This document shows positions 42,028-50,282 of a stretch of DNA of 64,000 nt, in pieces; position 1 is the stretch's first letter, and each line of letters opens with the position of its first letter. A model generated the notes under the pieces. The model did not search any database, was not told where the DNA came from, and saw only the letters and a list, made by a program, of their open reading frames with translations. This DNA is from Nocardia nova (lineage in GTDB: Bacteria; Actinomycetota; Actinomycetes; Mycobacteriales; Mycobacteriaceae), in the NCBI RefSeq assembly GCF_002933465.1, contig NZ_PSZE01000011.1:1-64000 (forward strand), read 5' to 3'. Both the position numbers and the translations under genes were made by a program.

Positions 42028-43763
42028 TGAGGCGAAGGGGGTCGGATCGCGTGCGGCGGACGCTCCGGCGGACATTCGGTGTGATCGCGGCCGGTGCACT
42101 GCTCACCGGTGTGATCGCGGGTTGTTCGAGCAAGAACCAGGTGCCATCCATCGGGTATGCCGTCGACGCGGTGCCGGCCACTTACAACGGCGGGAGTTCG
42201 GCCGGTGTCGCGGGCGGCTCCGCGGCGCTGTTCGCCCGCGTGCTGACCGGGTTCTACTACACCGGTCCGGACGGCCAGCCCGTCGCCGACACCGATGTCG
42301 GCACGGCGAACGAGGTGGCCGGCGAGGCGCAGACCATCCGGTACCGGCTCAACCGCGACGCGGTCTATTCCGACGGCGTGCCCACCTCCTGCGACGATCT
42401 CGTGCTCGAATGGGCCGCGCGCAGTGGGCGATTCACCAAACCGGGCCCGGGCGGCGCGATCCCGCTGTTCGACGCCGCCTCCACCACCGGCTACTCCGAT
42501 ATCGAGCGGGTCGAATGCCAGCCCGGATCCAAGGACGCCACCGTGGTGTTCCGGCCCGACCACCACTTCCTGGCCTGGCGGACGCTGTTCAACGCCGGTG
42601 ATCTGATGCCGGCGCACATCGCCGCCAAGGCCGCGGGCGTGCCGAATGTGGTGGCGGCGGTGCAGTCCGGCGACCTGGCCGCACTGGACCGGCTGGCGCA
42701 GTTCTGGAACACCGGCTGGAATCTGAAATCCGGTGACATCAACGCCGACCTGCTGCCGTCCTCGGGGCCCTACCGCATCGAGTCCTACAGCGACGGCGAC
42801 GGTCTGGTGCTGGTCAAGAACGACAAGTGGTGGGGCAACAAGCCCGCCACTCCCCGAATCGTGGTGTGGCCCAAGAACGCCGATCTGAAGAAGAAGATCT
42901 CCGACAACTCCGTCGAGGTGGTCGATATCGGCGCGGGCTCGGTGAAAGACCTGAGTCTGAACGAGTTTTCGGTGAATCAGGAACCGGGCCGTGGCGCCGA
43001 GCAGTTGGTGCTGTCCACCGCGGGCGTCTTCGCCTCCACCGATGCCCGGCGCGCGTTCGCACTGTGTGTCCCGCGCCAGGCGTTGTTCGACACGCTGGGG
43101 CATCCGGGTTTCGACAACAAGTCCGGCCTGGGTTCCGGGCCCCTCGATTCCCGGACGGTCCAGGCCGATTCGGTGTACTACCCGGCGATCACGGGTCCGG
43201 CGGAGAAATACCGCGCGGGCGACGCGCCGGGTGCGCAGCGGGCCCTGACCGCGGCCGGTGTGGCCAATCCGACGATCCGGATCGGCTATCGCAGTCCCGA
43301 CGATCGTCGTGCGCGCACGGTGGCGATGATCGCGGATGCTTGCAAGGCGGCGGGGGTGACCGTCGTCGACGCCGGTGCGGCGGACTTCACGCCCGCGGAA
43401 CTGGGCGCCGGGAAGGTGGACGCCGTACTCGGCGGCACTGCGGCCGCCGTGGGGCCCGCTGGTTCCTTGCCGGGGATCGAGGCGACGGCGGCGTTGCGCA
43501 CCGGCCAGGGTGTGAATTTCGGGCGGTTCGGCAACGGGCGTTACGATGCGATCGCGGATCAGCTTGCGGCGGATGACAATTCGGCGACGGTATTGAATCT
43601 GGACACCGAGGCCGAGAAGCTGCTGTGGAACGAGATGCCGTCGATCCCGCTGTTCAACACGCCTCGGACCGTAGCGTTCGGGAAAGGGCTGGATAACGGG
43701 GTCGCGAGCCCCACCAAGGCCGGTGCGGGCTGGAATATGGACCGCTGGGTGTTGCGGCGGTGA
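42027..43763 (+). CDS. Lipoprotein, family 5 extracellular solute-binding protein
   Basis: 578 residues. The lipobox VIAGC (Cys31 or so) ends the signal peptide IAAGALLTGVIAGC, so the protein is lipid-anchored outside the membrane. The body has the layout of peptide-binding ABC lipoproteins (ALFARVLTGFYYTGPDG, TIRYRLNRDAVYSDGVPTSCDDLV, NTGWNLKSGDI, GPYRIESY). The mycobacterial gene at this place, Rv2585c, is likewise a lipoprotein of this type. No ABC permease or ATPase genes are close, so the ligand and transport role remain open. Confidence 0.88.
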   Translation: MRRRGSDRVRRTLRRTFGVIAAGALLTGVIAGCSSKNQVPSIGYAVDAVPATYNGGSSAGVAGGSAALFARVLTGFYYTGPDGQPVADTDVGTANEVAGEAQTIRYRLNRDAVYSDGVPTSCDDLVLEWAARSGRFTKPGPGGAIPLFDAASTTGYSDIERVECQPGSKDATVVFRPDHHFLAWRTLFNAGDLMPAHIAAKAAGVPNVVAAVQSGDLAALDRLAQFWNTGWNLKSGDINADLLPSSGPYRIESYSDGDGLVLVKNDKWWGNKPATPRIVVWPKNADLKKKISDNSVEVVDIGAGSVKDLSLNEFSVNQEPGRGAEQLVLSTAGVFASTDARRAFALCVPRQALFDTLGHPGFDNKSGLGSGPLDSRTVQADSVYYPAITGPAEKYRAGDAPGAQRALTAAGVANPTIRIGYRSPDDRRARTVAMIADACKAAGVTVVDAGAADFTPAELGAGKVDAVLGGTAAAVGPAGSLPGIEATAALRTGQGVNFGRFGNGRYDAIADQLAADDNSATVLNLDTEAEKLLWNEMPSIPLFNTPRTVAFGKGLDNGVASPTKAGAGWNMDRWVLRR

Positions 43764-43798
43764 GCGTCCTTGGACGCTGGATGAGGGAGCGGGTGTAG

Positions 43799-44371
43799 AT
43801 GAGTAAGCACACGATGGTGGAAACGGCCGAAACCGCGGAGGAGAAGGTCGCGCGGACCGCCGAGGTGGTCGGGCGACTGACGCGCTGGCACGACGATTTC
43901 CCCACCCAGGGTGTGCGTTTCGCGGATCTGACCCCGGTATTCGCCGACGCCGAGGGCTTTCACGCGGTGATCGAATGTCTGGCCGCCTGCGCTCCCGACG
44001 CCGATCTGGTGGCGGGCGTGGACGCGCGCGGATTCCTGCTGGGTGCGGGTGTGGCGGCGCTGCTGGGGACCGGGGTCGTGGCCGTGCGCAAGGGTGGCAA
44101 GTTGCCGCCACCGGTGCTCTCGCGCGAATACACCCTCGAATACGGCTCCGCCGCGCTGGAAATTCCGGCCGACGGTATCGACCTCACCGGCCGCAAAGTG
44201 CTGCTGCTCGACGATGTCCTCGCCACCGGCGGCACACTGGCCGCCGCGGCGGAACTGTTCCGCAGTGCCGGGGCGCAGGTGGTCGCGACCGCGGTGGTGC
44301 TCGAGATCGGCGAACTCGGCGGGCGTGCTCGCCAGGGCGACTACCCGCTGACTTCGATCGTGCAGGTGTAA
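43799..44371 (+). CDS. apt: Adenine phosphoribosyltransferase
   Basis: 190 residues. The PRPP-binding loop is VLLLDDVLATGGTLAAAAEL and the adenine-side pieces are ADLVAGVDARGFLLGAGVAALLGTGVVAVRKGGKLP. It recycles adenine to AMP with PRPP. The order secD-secF-lipoprotein-apt-rel matches mycobacteria, but four other genes lie here between apt and rel. ATG 43799 follows GGGAGCGGG. It begins 35 bases after the lipoprotein gene. Confidence 0.95.
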   Translation: MSKHTMVETAETAEEKVARTAEVVGRLTRWHDDFPTQGVRFADLTPVFADAEGFHAVIECLAACAPDADLVAGVDARGFLLGAGVAALLGTGVVAVRKGGKLPPPVLSREYTLEYGSAALEIPADGIDLTGRKVLLLDDVLATGGTLAAAAELFRSAGAQVVATAVVLEIGELGGRARQGDYPLTSIVQV

Positions 44372-44436
44372 CTCGCGTGTCGGTTGTGGGGCCCGAGCGG
44401 GGGATCGTTATGCTGACGTGCGGCAAGGGGGCCCGG

Positions 44437-44463
44437 ATGAACGACCGACGGACGATCGCATGA
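44437..44463 (+). CDS. Leader micro-ORF 1, eight residues
   Basis: ATG 44437 follows AAGGGGG by five bases and encodes MNDRRTIA before a TGA that overlaps the next ATG (ATGA at 44460-44463). A TATGCT -10-like box (44410-44415) lies just upstream. Confidence 0.35.
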   Translation: MNDRRTIA

Positions 44464-44525
44464 ACGAGTACCGCAGTGTGCGCGACAGAGCCGGAGCAGG
44501 AGACGCCGACCGGTGGTGGCGATGA
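44460..44525 (+). CDS. Leader micro-ORF 2, 21 residues
   Basis: Begins at the ATGA overlap with micro-ORF 1 and encodes MNEYRSVRDRAGAGDADRWW plus R. Its TGA overlaps the ATG of the secreted-protein gene (ATGA at 44522-44525). It is therefore coupled on both sides. Confidence 0.35.
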   Translation: MNEYRSVRDRAGAGDADRWWR

Positions 44526-44935
44526 GCCGCAGTCGGCGTACCCGAATCGGGGCAGCTCTGGCGGGCGCGGTGGGCGTCGCGTTCATCGTCGGCGCCGCGA
44601 CTGCCGCGGCCACTCCTTCAGCGGCGCTGCGCGGCGGTGCCACTGTCACGGCCCGGGTCACGGGGGAGAAACCCGGGCAAACCTGCCGGATCACCGGCTC
44701 GGGTATCGATATGCCCTGGCGTACGGTCGGTTCCGACGGTTCGGTGGAGCTGGACAGCGGACCGGTATCGTCGGGGCGCCACAACGCTCGCGTCGTCTGC
44801 CAGGATCCGCGCACAGGCGCGGCCTCACAGCATGCGGTGGGTAAGGAAGAGGACGTCTTCACCGGGCATTGGGCCCCGGCCTTCGAATTCCTGCACCATC
44901 ACCGGATGGAATTCCTTACCCCGCACGAGCCCTGA
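44522..44935 (+). CDS. Small secreted protein of unknown function
   Basis: 137 residues with a clear signal peptide (RSRRTRIGAALAGAVGVAFIVGAATAAATP, cleavage near ATA-AAT). The mature part is an all-beta-looking domain of about 100 residues with two cysteines (TCRITGSGIDMPW and ARVVCQDPRTG) that could form a disulfide. I do not recognise the family. ATG 44522 is chosen because of the ATGA joint; GTG 44513 in the same frame is an alternative with AGGAG ten bases upstream. The gene ends inside a short tandem repeat. Confidence 0.65.
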   Translation: MSRSRRTRIGAALAGAVGVAFIVGAATAAATPSAALRGGATVTARVTGEKPGQTCRITGSGIDMPWRTVGSDGSVELDSGPVSSGRHNARVVCQDPRTGAASQHAVGKEEDVFTGHWAPAFEFLHHHRMEFLTPHEP

Positions 44936-45006
44936 GCTGATCGAACACCGAGTTGATCGAACACCGAGTTGATCGACACCGAGCTGATCGACACCGAGAC
45001 GATCCG
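44934..45006. repeat. Short tandem repeat, 15-16-base unit
   Basis: Four head-to-tail units of the form GAG[C/T]TGATCGA(A)CACC (two of 16, two of 15 bases), then a partial fifth. The first unit contains the stop codon of the secreted-protein gene. Confidence 0.85.
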
Positions 45007-45018
45007 CTCCCGGCGCCA

Positions 45019-45321
45019 CTAGATCCGCGCCAGCAGCCGCGCGATGATCCCGGTCACCACGAGCCAGAACACCGCTGCCAGACCGTAATTGATGATGATG
45101 TCCCAATCTCGGGAGCCGGTGTTGAACAGGCCCGGGAAGAACAGCGCCAGCGGTTCGGCCAATCCCTTGATGAAGGTGAAGAACCGGTTGGTCTGGTTGG
45201 CGTCGAAGACCTGCAGCAGGATGTAGACGATCTCGATCAGAGCGAGCACACCGCCGACCGTGCTGACGATCGCCGCCAGTCCACCCGTGCGGTTTGTCCC
45301 ATAGGTTCTATATCTGTACAT
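45019..45321 (-). CDS. Small membrane protein of unknown function
   Basis: 100 residues. Hydrophobic helices at about 14-38 (LAAIVSTVGGVLALIEIVYILLQVF), 54-66 and 78-97 (NYGLAAVFWLVVTGIIARLLARI) flank a short polar loop. There is no motif I can name. ATG 45321 chosen; GGCGGG lies upstream. It diverges from a deazaflavin-dependent reductase gene across a 156-base region with three palindromes, so joint regulation is likely. Confidence 0.6.
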   Translation of the reverse strand: MYRYRTYGTNRTGGLAAIVSTVGGVLALIEIVYILLQVFDANQTNRFFTFIKGLAEPLALFFPGLFNTGSRDWDIIINYGLAAVFWLVVTGIIARLLARI

Positions 45322-45365
45322 GTCGGCCGAATACCCGCCTGACGGCGTTGAACGCAGCCGATTGT

Positions 45366-45381
45366 GTCCAGAGGTCTGGAC
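45366..45381. promoter_or_regulatory. Perfect palindrome in a divergent promoter region
   Basis: GTCCAGA-GG-TCTGGAC, seven-base arms, 24-39 bases upstream of the -35 box of the downstream reductase gene and 45 bases from the start of the divergent membrane protein. Confidence 0.5.
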
Positions 45382-45393
45382 TTCCACAAATGT

Positions 45394-45458
45394 GAGCATT
45401 GCTCTTGACGGGGGCGCGCAGACGGGTGAGAATTGAGTCATCTAAGAGAGCAGCGCTC
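45394..45458 (+). promoter_or_regulatory. Promoter flanked by two GAGCANNGCTC operators
   Basis: TTGACG (45405-45410) and GAGAAT (45428-45433) are 17 bases apart, a good promoter. GAGCATTGCTC (45394-45404) abuts the -35 box and GAGCAGCGCTC (45448-45458) lies just after the start point. Their centres are 54 bases apart, close to five helical turns, which suits looping or cooperative repression. Confidence 0.65.
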
Positions 45459-45477
45459 ACAAAAGCGAGGAGTAGTC

Positions 45478-45921
45478 ATGAACGCCACCCGGTACATCGC
45501 ACCGACCGGAATCGACCCGATCGTGAACCGGATATTCAACGCCCTCCCGAAGTGGGGCATCAGCGTGATGGGTTCCCGGCTGCTGGCGGTGCGCGGTCGC
45601 ACCTCCGGAGAGTGGCGGACCACGATGGTCAACGTCCTGCAGGATGCGGACGGAACCCGGTATCTGGTCGCTCCTCGTGGACGTACGCAGTGGGTCCGCA
45701 ATATCCGCGTCGCCGGCGGTGGGGAACTGCGGCTCGGGCGTAAGACCGAGGTATTCACGGTGACCGAGGTCGCAGACGCCGACAAGGTGCCCGTGCTGCG
45801 GCTGTACCTGAAGAAGTGGGGCTGGGAGGTCGGCAAGTTCTTCGAGGGTGTGACCGCCGACGCCACCGACGCCGAACTCGCCGCCATCGCGCCCGGCTTC
45901 CCGGTCTTCCGAATCAACTGA
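45478..45921 (+). CDS. Deazaflavin (F420)-dependent nitroreductase-like protein
   Basis: 147 residues of the split-barrel DDN/nitroreductase family of actinobacteria: VMGSRLLAVRGRTSGEWRTTMVNVL, then RYLVAPRGRTQWVRNIRVAGGGELRLGRKTE. The family binds coenzyme F420; M. tuberculosis Ddn reduces menaquinone-like quinones and nitroimidazoles. ATG 45478 follows GAGGAG by six bases. It stands alone with a well-defined promoter and operators, suggesting induction by a small molecule. Confidence 0.88.
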   Translation: MNATRYIAPTGIDPIVNRIFNALPKWGISVMGSRLLAVRGRTSGEWRTTMVNVLQDADGTRYLVAPRGRTQWVRNIRVAGGGELRLGRKTEVFTVTEVADADKVPVLRLYLKKWGWEVGKFFEGVTADATDAELAAIAPGFPVFRIN

Positions 45922-45970
45922 GCCGCAACGACTTCCGTCGCCCGTGGCGCGTGTCACCGGCGACCTGATC

Positions 45971-45999
45971 TTGCGGCCCCCCTTCCGGTCCGCTAAAGT
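45971..45999 (+). promoter_or_regulatory. Promoter of the ABC-F gene
   Basis: TTGCGG (45971-45976) and TAAAGT (45994-45999) with a 17-base spacer. The start point should lie near 46006, leaving a leader of about 100 bases. Confidence 0.65.
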
Positions 46000-46017
46000 T
46001 GCCGAGTCTTGTTTCCG

Positions 46018-46107
46018 TTGATCGGAGTCGTGCCGTTGCTCTTCTGAGGTAGCCATCGCGTGGCCCGCACATCTGCGTGCCATTCCCGCCGCCCTCAGGA
46101 GCACGCA
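46018..46107 (+). promoter_or_regulatory. Attenuator-like leader of the ABC-F gene
   Basis: A nine-codon frame with a TTG start (46018-46047, MIGVVPLLF) is followed by two hairpins that cannot form together. One is 46062-46081 (GG-C, CGCA with TGCG and GCC, one mismatch). The other pairs TGCGTGC (46074-46080) with GCACGCA (46101-46107) and would enclose the AGGAG ribosome site (46097-46101). This is the arrangement of ribosome-stalling attenuators. Confidence 0.4.
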
Positions 46108-46108
46108 T

Positions 46109-47713
46109 ATGTCTATTTCGACTATTTCTCTGTCCGATCTCACCTTCGTATGGCCCGACGGCACCTCCGTGTTCGACGGTCTCGACGCGGTGCTCGGACC
46201 CGGCCATGTCGGTGTGGTGGGCAGTAACGGAGCCGGAAAGTCCACGCTGTTGCGCCTGGTCACCGGGGAATTGCGACCCGCACGTGGTTCGGTGGCGGTC
46301 GCGGGGCGGCTCGGATATCTGCGCCAGGACCTCGGCTTGGCCGCGGGACAGCGCGTCGACGCCGTGCTCGGCATCGGCGAGGTGCGGGCCGCGCTGCATC
46401 GCATCGAATCCGGAGCGGGAACCGAGGCCGATTTCGACCGGGTCGGAAACCGCTGGGATGTCGAGGAATCGGCGATCGCGCTGCTCGGCCGGTTGGGCCT
46501 GAACTACCTCGCCGGCGATGTCGCACAACTGGATCGGCGCCTGAACACCCTGTCCGGCGGGGAGACGGTATTGCTCGGGTTGGTGGCAGAACTGCTGCGC
46601 GAACCCGATGTGCTGTTGCTCGACGAACCCACCAACAATCTGGATTCCGCTGCGCGCCAACGTCTGTACGACGTGGTCGAGGGATTCGCCGGCACTGTGC
46701 TGACCGTCAGCCACGACCGCGAACTGTTGCGGCGGGTCACTACCGTCGCCGAACTGCGGCGCGGTGAGATCCGCACGTTCGGCGGGAATTTCGACGATTA
46801 CGAGCTGATCGTCGAGGCCGAGCAGGAGGCCGCGCGCGCAGCGATCCGCGATGCCCGCAGTGATGTGCGCAAACAGTCGCGCGAACTGGTGGAGGCCAGG
46901 ATCAAACTGGACCGGCGCCAGCGCTACGGGCAGAAGATGTGGGACACCAAACGCGAGCCGAAGATCGTGATGGCCGAGCGCAAACGACAGGCGCAGGTGT
47001 CGGCGGGCAAACTGCGCAACAACCACATCGCGAAAGTGGAGGAGGCCAGATCGACGCTGGAGCAGGCCCAGGAACTGCTGCGCGACGATCGGGAGATCCG
47101 TGTCGACCTGCCCGGAACCAGGCTTTATTCCGGCCAGGACGTGGTGGCGATGGAACAGGTGCGGCTGGCCAACGGGCCGGTGGTCACGCTGCGGGTGAGC
47201 GGTCCCGAACGCATCGCTCTCACCGGGCGCAACGGCGCCGGCAAGACGACCCTGCTGCATCGCCTCGTCGAGGAACCGCCGAAGGTGCCGTGGCGGCTGC
47301 TGCCGCAGCGACTCGACATCTTCGACGAGCGGCTGTCGATCGTCGACAACGTCTCCGCGGCGGCGCCGCACGCCGGTGCCGAGCAAATCCGCGCACAACT
47401 GGCGCGGTTCCTGTTCCGCGGCGCCGACGCCGATGTCGCGGCGGGGGCGCTGTCGGGCGGCGAGCGGTTGCGAGCCGCGCTGGCGGTCCTGCTGCTCGCT
47501 GAACCGGCGCCGAAACTGCTGCTGCTCGACGAGCCCACCAACAACCTCGATCTGCCCAGCCTCCGCCACCTCACCGAGGCGCTGACCAGCTTCGAGGGTG
47601 CGCTGATCGTGGTCAGCCACGACCCGCGCTTTCTCGATGAGATCGGCGTCACGCGACGCCTCGAATTGACCCCGGCCGGGTTGGTGGATGAATCGGACTC
47701 CGGAACCGGTTGA
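46109..47713 (+). CDS. ABC-F family ATPase (ribosome protection type)
   Basis: 534 residues, two ATPase domains and no membrane helices. Domain 1 has Walker A VGSNGAGKSTLLR, signature LSGGE and LLLDEPTNNLD; domain 2 has TGRNGAGKTTLLH, LSGGERLRAAL and LLLDEPTNNLD. The charged linker between them (about 240-340) is a coiled coil rich in Arg/Lys/Glu, the element that reaches into the ribosome in antibiotic-resistance ABC-F proteins. The leader with an attenuator-like fold supports a drug-protection role, but housekeeping factors of this family exist too. Confidence 0.92.
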   Translation: MSISTISLSDLTFVWPDGTSVFDGLDAVLGPGHVGVVGSNGAGKSTLLRLVTGELRPARGSVAVAGRLGYLRQDLGLAAGQRVDAVLGIGEVRAALHRIESGAGTEADFDRVGNRWDVEESAIALLGRLGLNYLAGDVAQLDRRLNTLSGGETVLLGLVAELLREPDVLLLDEPTNNLDSAARQRLYDVVEGFAGTVLTVSHDRELLRRVTTVAELRRGEIRTFGGNFDDYELIVEAEQEAARAAIRDARSDVRKQSRELVEARIKLDRRQRYGQKMWDTKREPKIVMAERKRQAQVSAGKLRNNHIAKVEEARSTLEQAQELLRDDREIRVDLPGTRLYSGQDVVAMEQVRLANGPVVTLRVSGPERIALTGRNGAGKTTLLHRLVEEPPKVPWRLLPQRLDIFDERLSIVDNVSAAAPHAGAEQIRAQLARFLFRGADADVAAGALSGGERLRAALAVLLLAEPAPKLLLLDEPTNNLDLPSLRHLTEALTSFEGALIVVSHDPRFLDEIGVTRRLELTPAGLVDESDSGTG

Positions 47714-47834
47714 ACGAACGGGGTGCGTCGGACCGGACCGGTGCACCTCCGGGAAAACTCCTACTAAAGTGGGTGTTCTGGGCTGTTGAAGCGGTCGGCT
47801 AGGGTGTGGCGATCGAGGCGTGAGAGGTGGTGGC

Positions 47835-50282
47835 ATGACTCAGCATCTGGAGAAGGCGAATGCCGGGAATTCGGCGGCCGGTGATGCCGCACCGTCGACT
47901 CCGTCGGCCACCTCCGCCGCGCCGCGTCCGGCGGCGCCGACGTCGGGCGCCGACCGGAACGGGCAGCCCGCGGCGCCCTCGCCGCGGAACATGCCGATGA
48001 AGCAGCCGGGCACGCCGGCGGCGGTGCCGAGTTCGGCCTCACGCCGGGTGCGGGCCCGGCTGGCCCGCCGGATGACCGGGCAGCGGGGTATCGCCGCGGT
48101 CAAGCCGGTACTGGAGCCGCTGGCGACCGTGCACCGGGAGTTGTATCCCAAGGCGAATCTGCAGTTGCTGCAGCGCGCCTTCGACGTAGCCGACGAGAAG
48201 CATTCGCATCAGTTCCGCAAGTCGGGCGACCCGTACATCACCCACCCGCTGGCGGTCGCCAACATCCTGGCCGAACTGGGGATGGACACCACCACGCTGG
48301 TGGCGGCGCTGCTGCACGACACCGTCGAGGACACCGGCTATTCACTGGACGAGCTGACCGCGGATTTCGGATCCGAGGTGGCACATCTGGTCGACGGCGT
48401 GACAAAGTTGGACAAGGTCAACCTCGGCGCGGCCGCGGAGGCCGAGACGATCCGCAAGATGATCATCGCGATGGCCCGCGATCCCCGGGTGCTGGTGATC
48501 AAGGTCGCCGACCGGCTGCACAATATGCGCACGATGCGTTTCCTGCCGCCGGAGAAGCAGGCGAAGAAGGCGCGCGAGACGCTGGAAGTCATTGCGCCAC
48601 TGGCGCATCGGCTCGGTATGGCCACGGTCAAATGGGAACTCGAGGATCTGGCGTTCGCCATCCTGCACCCCAAGAAGTACGACGAGATCGTGCGGCTGGT
48701 GGCCGACCGCGCACCCTCCCGCGACACCTACCTGGCGCGGGTGCGGGCCGAGATCGTGAACACCCTGGCGGCGAGCCGGATCAACGCCATCGTCGAGGGC
48801 CGGCCCAAGCATTACTGGTCGATCTATCAGAAGATGATCGTCAAGGGTAAGGATTTCGACGACATCCACGACCTGGTCGGCATCCGGATCCTGTGCGACG
48901 AGGTGCGCGACTGCTACGCCGCGGTCGGCGTCGTGCATTCGCTGTGGCAGCCGATGGCGGGCCGGTTCAAGGACTACATCGCCCAGCCGCGCTACGGCGT
49001 CTACCAGTCGCTGCACACCACTGTGGTGGGTCCGGACGGCAAACCGCTGGAGGTGCAGATCCGTACCCATGACATGCACCGCACCGCCGAATTCGGTATT
49101 GCCGCGCACTGGCGCTACAAGGAGACCAAGGGCAAACATTCCGGCGACGCCGCCGAGGTCGACGATATGGCCTGGATGCGGCAGCTGCTGGACTGGCAGC
49201 GGGAGGCGGCGGATCCGGCCGAGTTCCTGGAGTCGCTGCGGTTCGACCTGAAATCCCCGGAGATCTTCGTGTTCACGCCGAAGGGCGATGTGATCACGTT
49301 GCCGCAGGAGTCGACACCCGTCGACTTCGCCTACGCGGTCCATACCGAGGTGGGTCATCGTTGCATCGGCGCGCGGGTCAACGGCCGGTTGGTGGCGCTG
49401 GAACGGCAGCTCGAGAACGGTGAGGTCGTCGAGATCTTCACCTCGAAGGCCCAGAACGCCGGTCCGAGCCGGGACTGGCAGAACTTCGTGGTGTCGCCGC
49501 GGGCGAAGGCCAAGATCCGGCAGTGGTTCGCCAAGGAACGCCGCGAGGAGGCCCTGGAGGCCGGTAAGGAGCAGATCTCCAAGGAGGTCCGCCGCTCCGG
49601 TCTGCCGCTGCAGCGGCTGATGAGCGTGGACGCGATGTCCGCACTGGCGCACGAACTGCACTATGCCGACATCTCCGCGCTGTACGCGGCGGTGGGGGAG
49701 AACCAGGTCTCGGCGCACCACGTCGTGCAACGCCTGATGGCGCAGCTCGGCGGCGTCGGCGACGTGGAAAACGAACTGGCCGAGCGGAGTACGCCGTCGA
49801 CGCTGCCGGCGCGGCAGCGCACCATCGGCGATGCAGGCGTCGAAATCCCCGGCGCCCCCGGTACGGTCGCGAAGCTGGCCAAATGTTGTACACCGGTACC
49901 GGGCGACGAGATCATGGGCTTCGTGACCCGCGGCGGCGCGGTGAGTGTGCACCGGACCGACTGCACGAACGCGGATTCGCTACGGGCACAACAGGAACGG
50001 ATCATCGAGGTCAAGTGGGCGCCCTCGCCGTCGTCGGTCTTCCTGGTGGCGATTCAGATCGAGGCGTTGGACCGCACCCGGCTGCTGTCGGATGTGACCA
50101 AGGTGCTGGCCGACGAGAAGGTCAACATCCTGTCCGCGTCGGTGATGACCTCCGGTGACCGGGTGGCGATCAGCAAGTTCACCTTCGAGATGGGCGATCC
50201 GAAGCATCTGGGGCATCTGCTGAACGTGGTCCGCAATGTGGAGGGCGTCTACGACGTCTACCGGGTGACCTCGGCGGCCTGA
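47835..50282 (+). CDS. relA: Bifunctional (p)ppGpp synthetase/hydrolase Rel
   Basis: 815 residues. The hydrolase domain has the HD motif in ALLHDTVEDTGYS with DRLHNMRTM. The synthetase has GRPKHYWSIYQKM and RFKDYIAQPRYGVYQSLHTTV. RFKD marks the bifunctional class. A TGS domain (IFVFTPKGDVITLPQESTPVDFAYAVHT), a zinc-finger-like CC region (LAKCCTPVPGDEI) and a C-terminal ACT domain follow. It makes and degrades the stringent-response alarmone. ATG 47835 follows GAGAGG. The first 75 residues are Pro/Ala-rich and specific to this lineage. Its 3' end overlaps the convergent transporter gene by 25 bases. Confidence 0.97.
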   Translation: MTQHLEKANAGNSAAGDAAPSTPSATSAAPRPAAPTSGADRNGQPAAPSPRNMPMKQPGTPAAVPSSASRRVRARLARRMTGQRGIAAVKPVLEPLATVHRELYPKANLQLLQRAFDVADEKHSHQFRKSGDPYITHPLAVANILAELGMDTTTLVAALLHDTVEDTGYSLDELTADFGSEVAHLVDGVTKLDKVNLGAAAEAETIRKMIIAMARDPRVLVIKVADRLHNMRTMRFLPPEKQAKKARETLEVIAPLAHRLGMATVKWELEDLAFAILHPKKYDEIVRLVADRAPSRDTYLARVRAEIVNTLAASRINAIVEGRPKHYWSIYQKMIVKGKDFDDIHDLVGIRILCDEVRDCYAAVGVVHSLWQPMAGRFKDYIAQPRYGVYQSLHTTVVGPDGKPLEVQIRTHDMHRTAEFGIAAHWRYKETKGKHSGDAAEVDDMAWMRQLLDWQREAADPAEFLESLRFDLKSPEIFVFTPKGDVITLPQESTPVDFAYAVHTEVGHRCIGARVNGRLVALERQLENGEVVEIFTSKAQNAGPSRDWQNFVVSPRAKAKIRQWFAKERREEALEAGKEQISKEVRRSGLPLQRLMSVDAMSALAHELHYADISALYAAVGENQVSAHHVVQRLMAQLGGVGDVENELAERSTPSTLPARQRTIGDAGVEIPGAPGTVAKLAKCCTPVPGDEIMGFVTRGGAVSVHRTDCTNADSLRAQQERIIEVKWAPSPSSVFLVAIQIEALDRTRLLSDVTKVLADEKVNILSASVMTSGDRVAISKFTFEMGDPKHLGHLLNVVRNVEGVYDVYRVTSAA

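Noticed and set aside
44941..44965. A LexA box in TCGAAC...GTT within the tandem repeat
   Set aside because: The second half reads GTTGAT, not GTTCGA, and the sequence is explained by the repeat unit.
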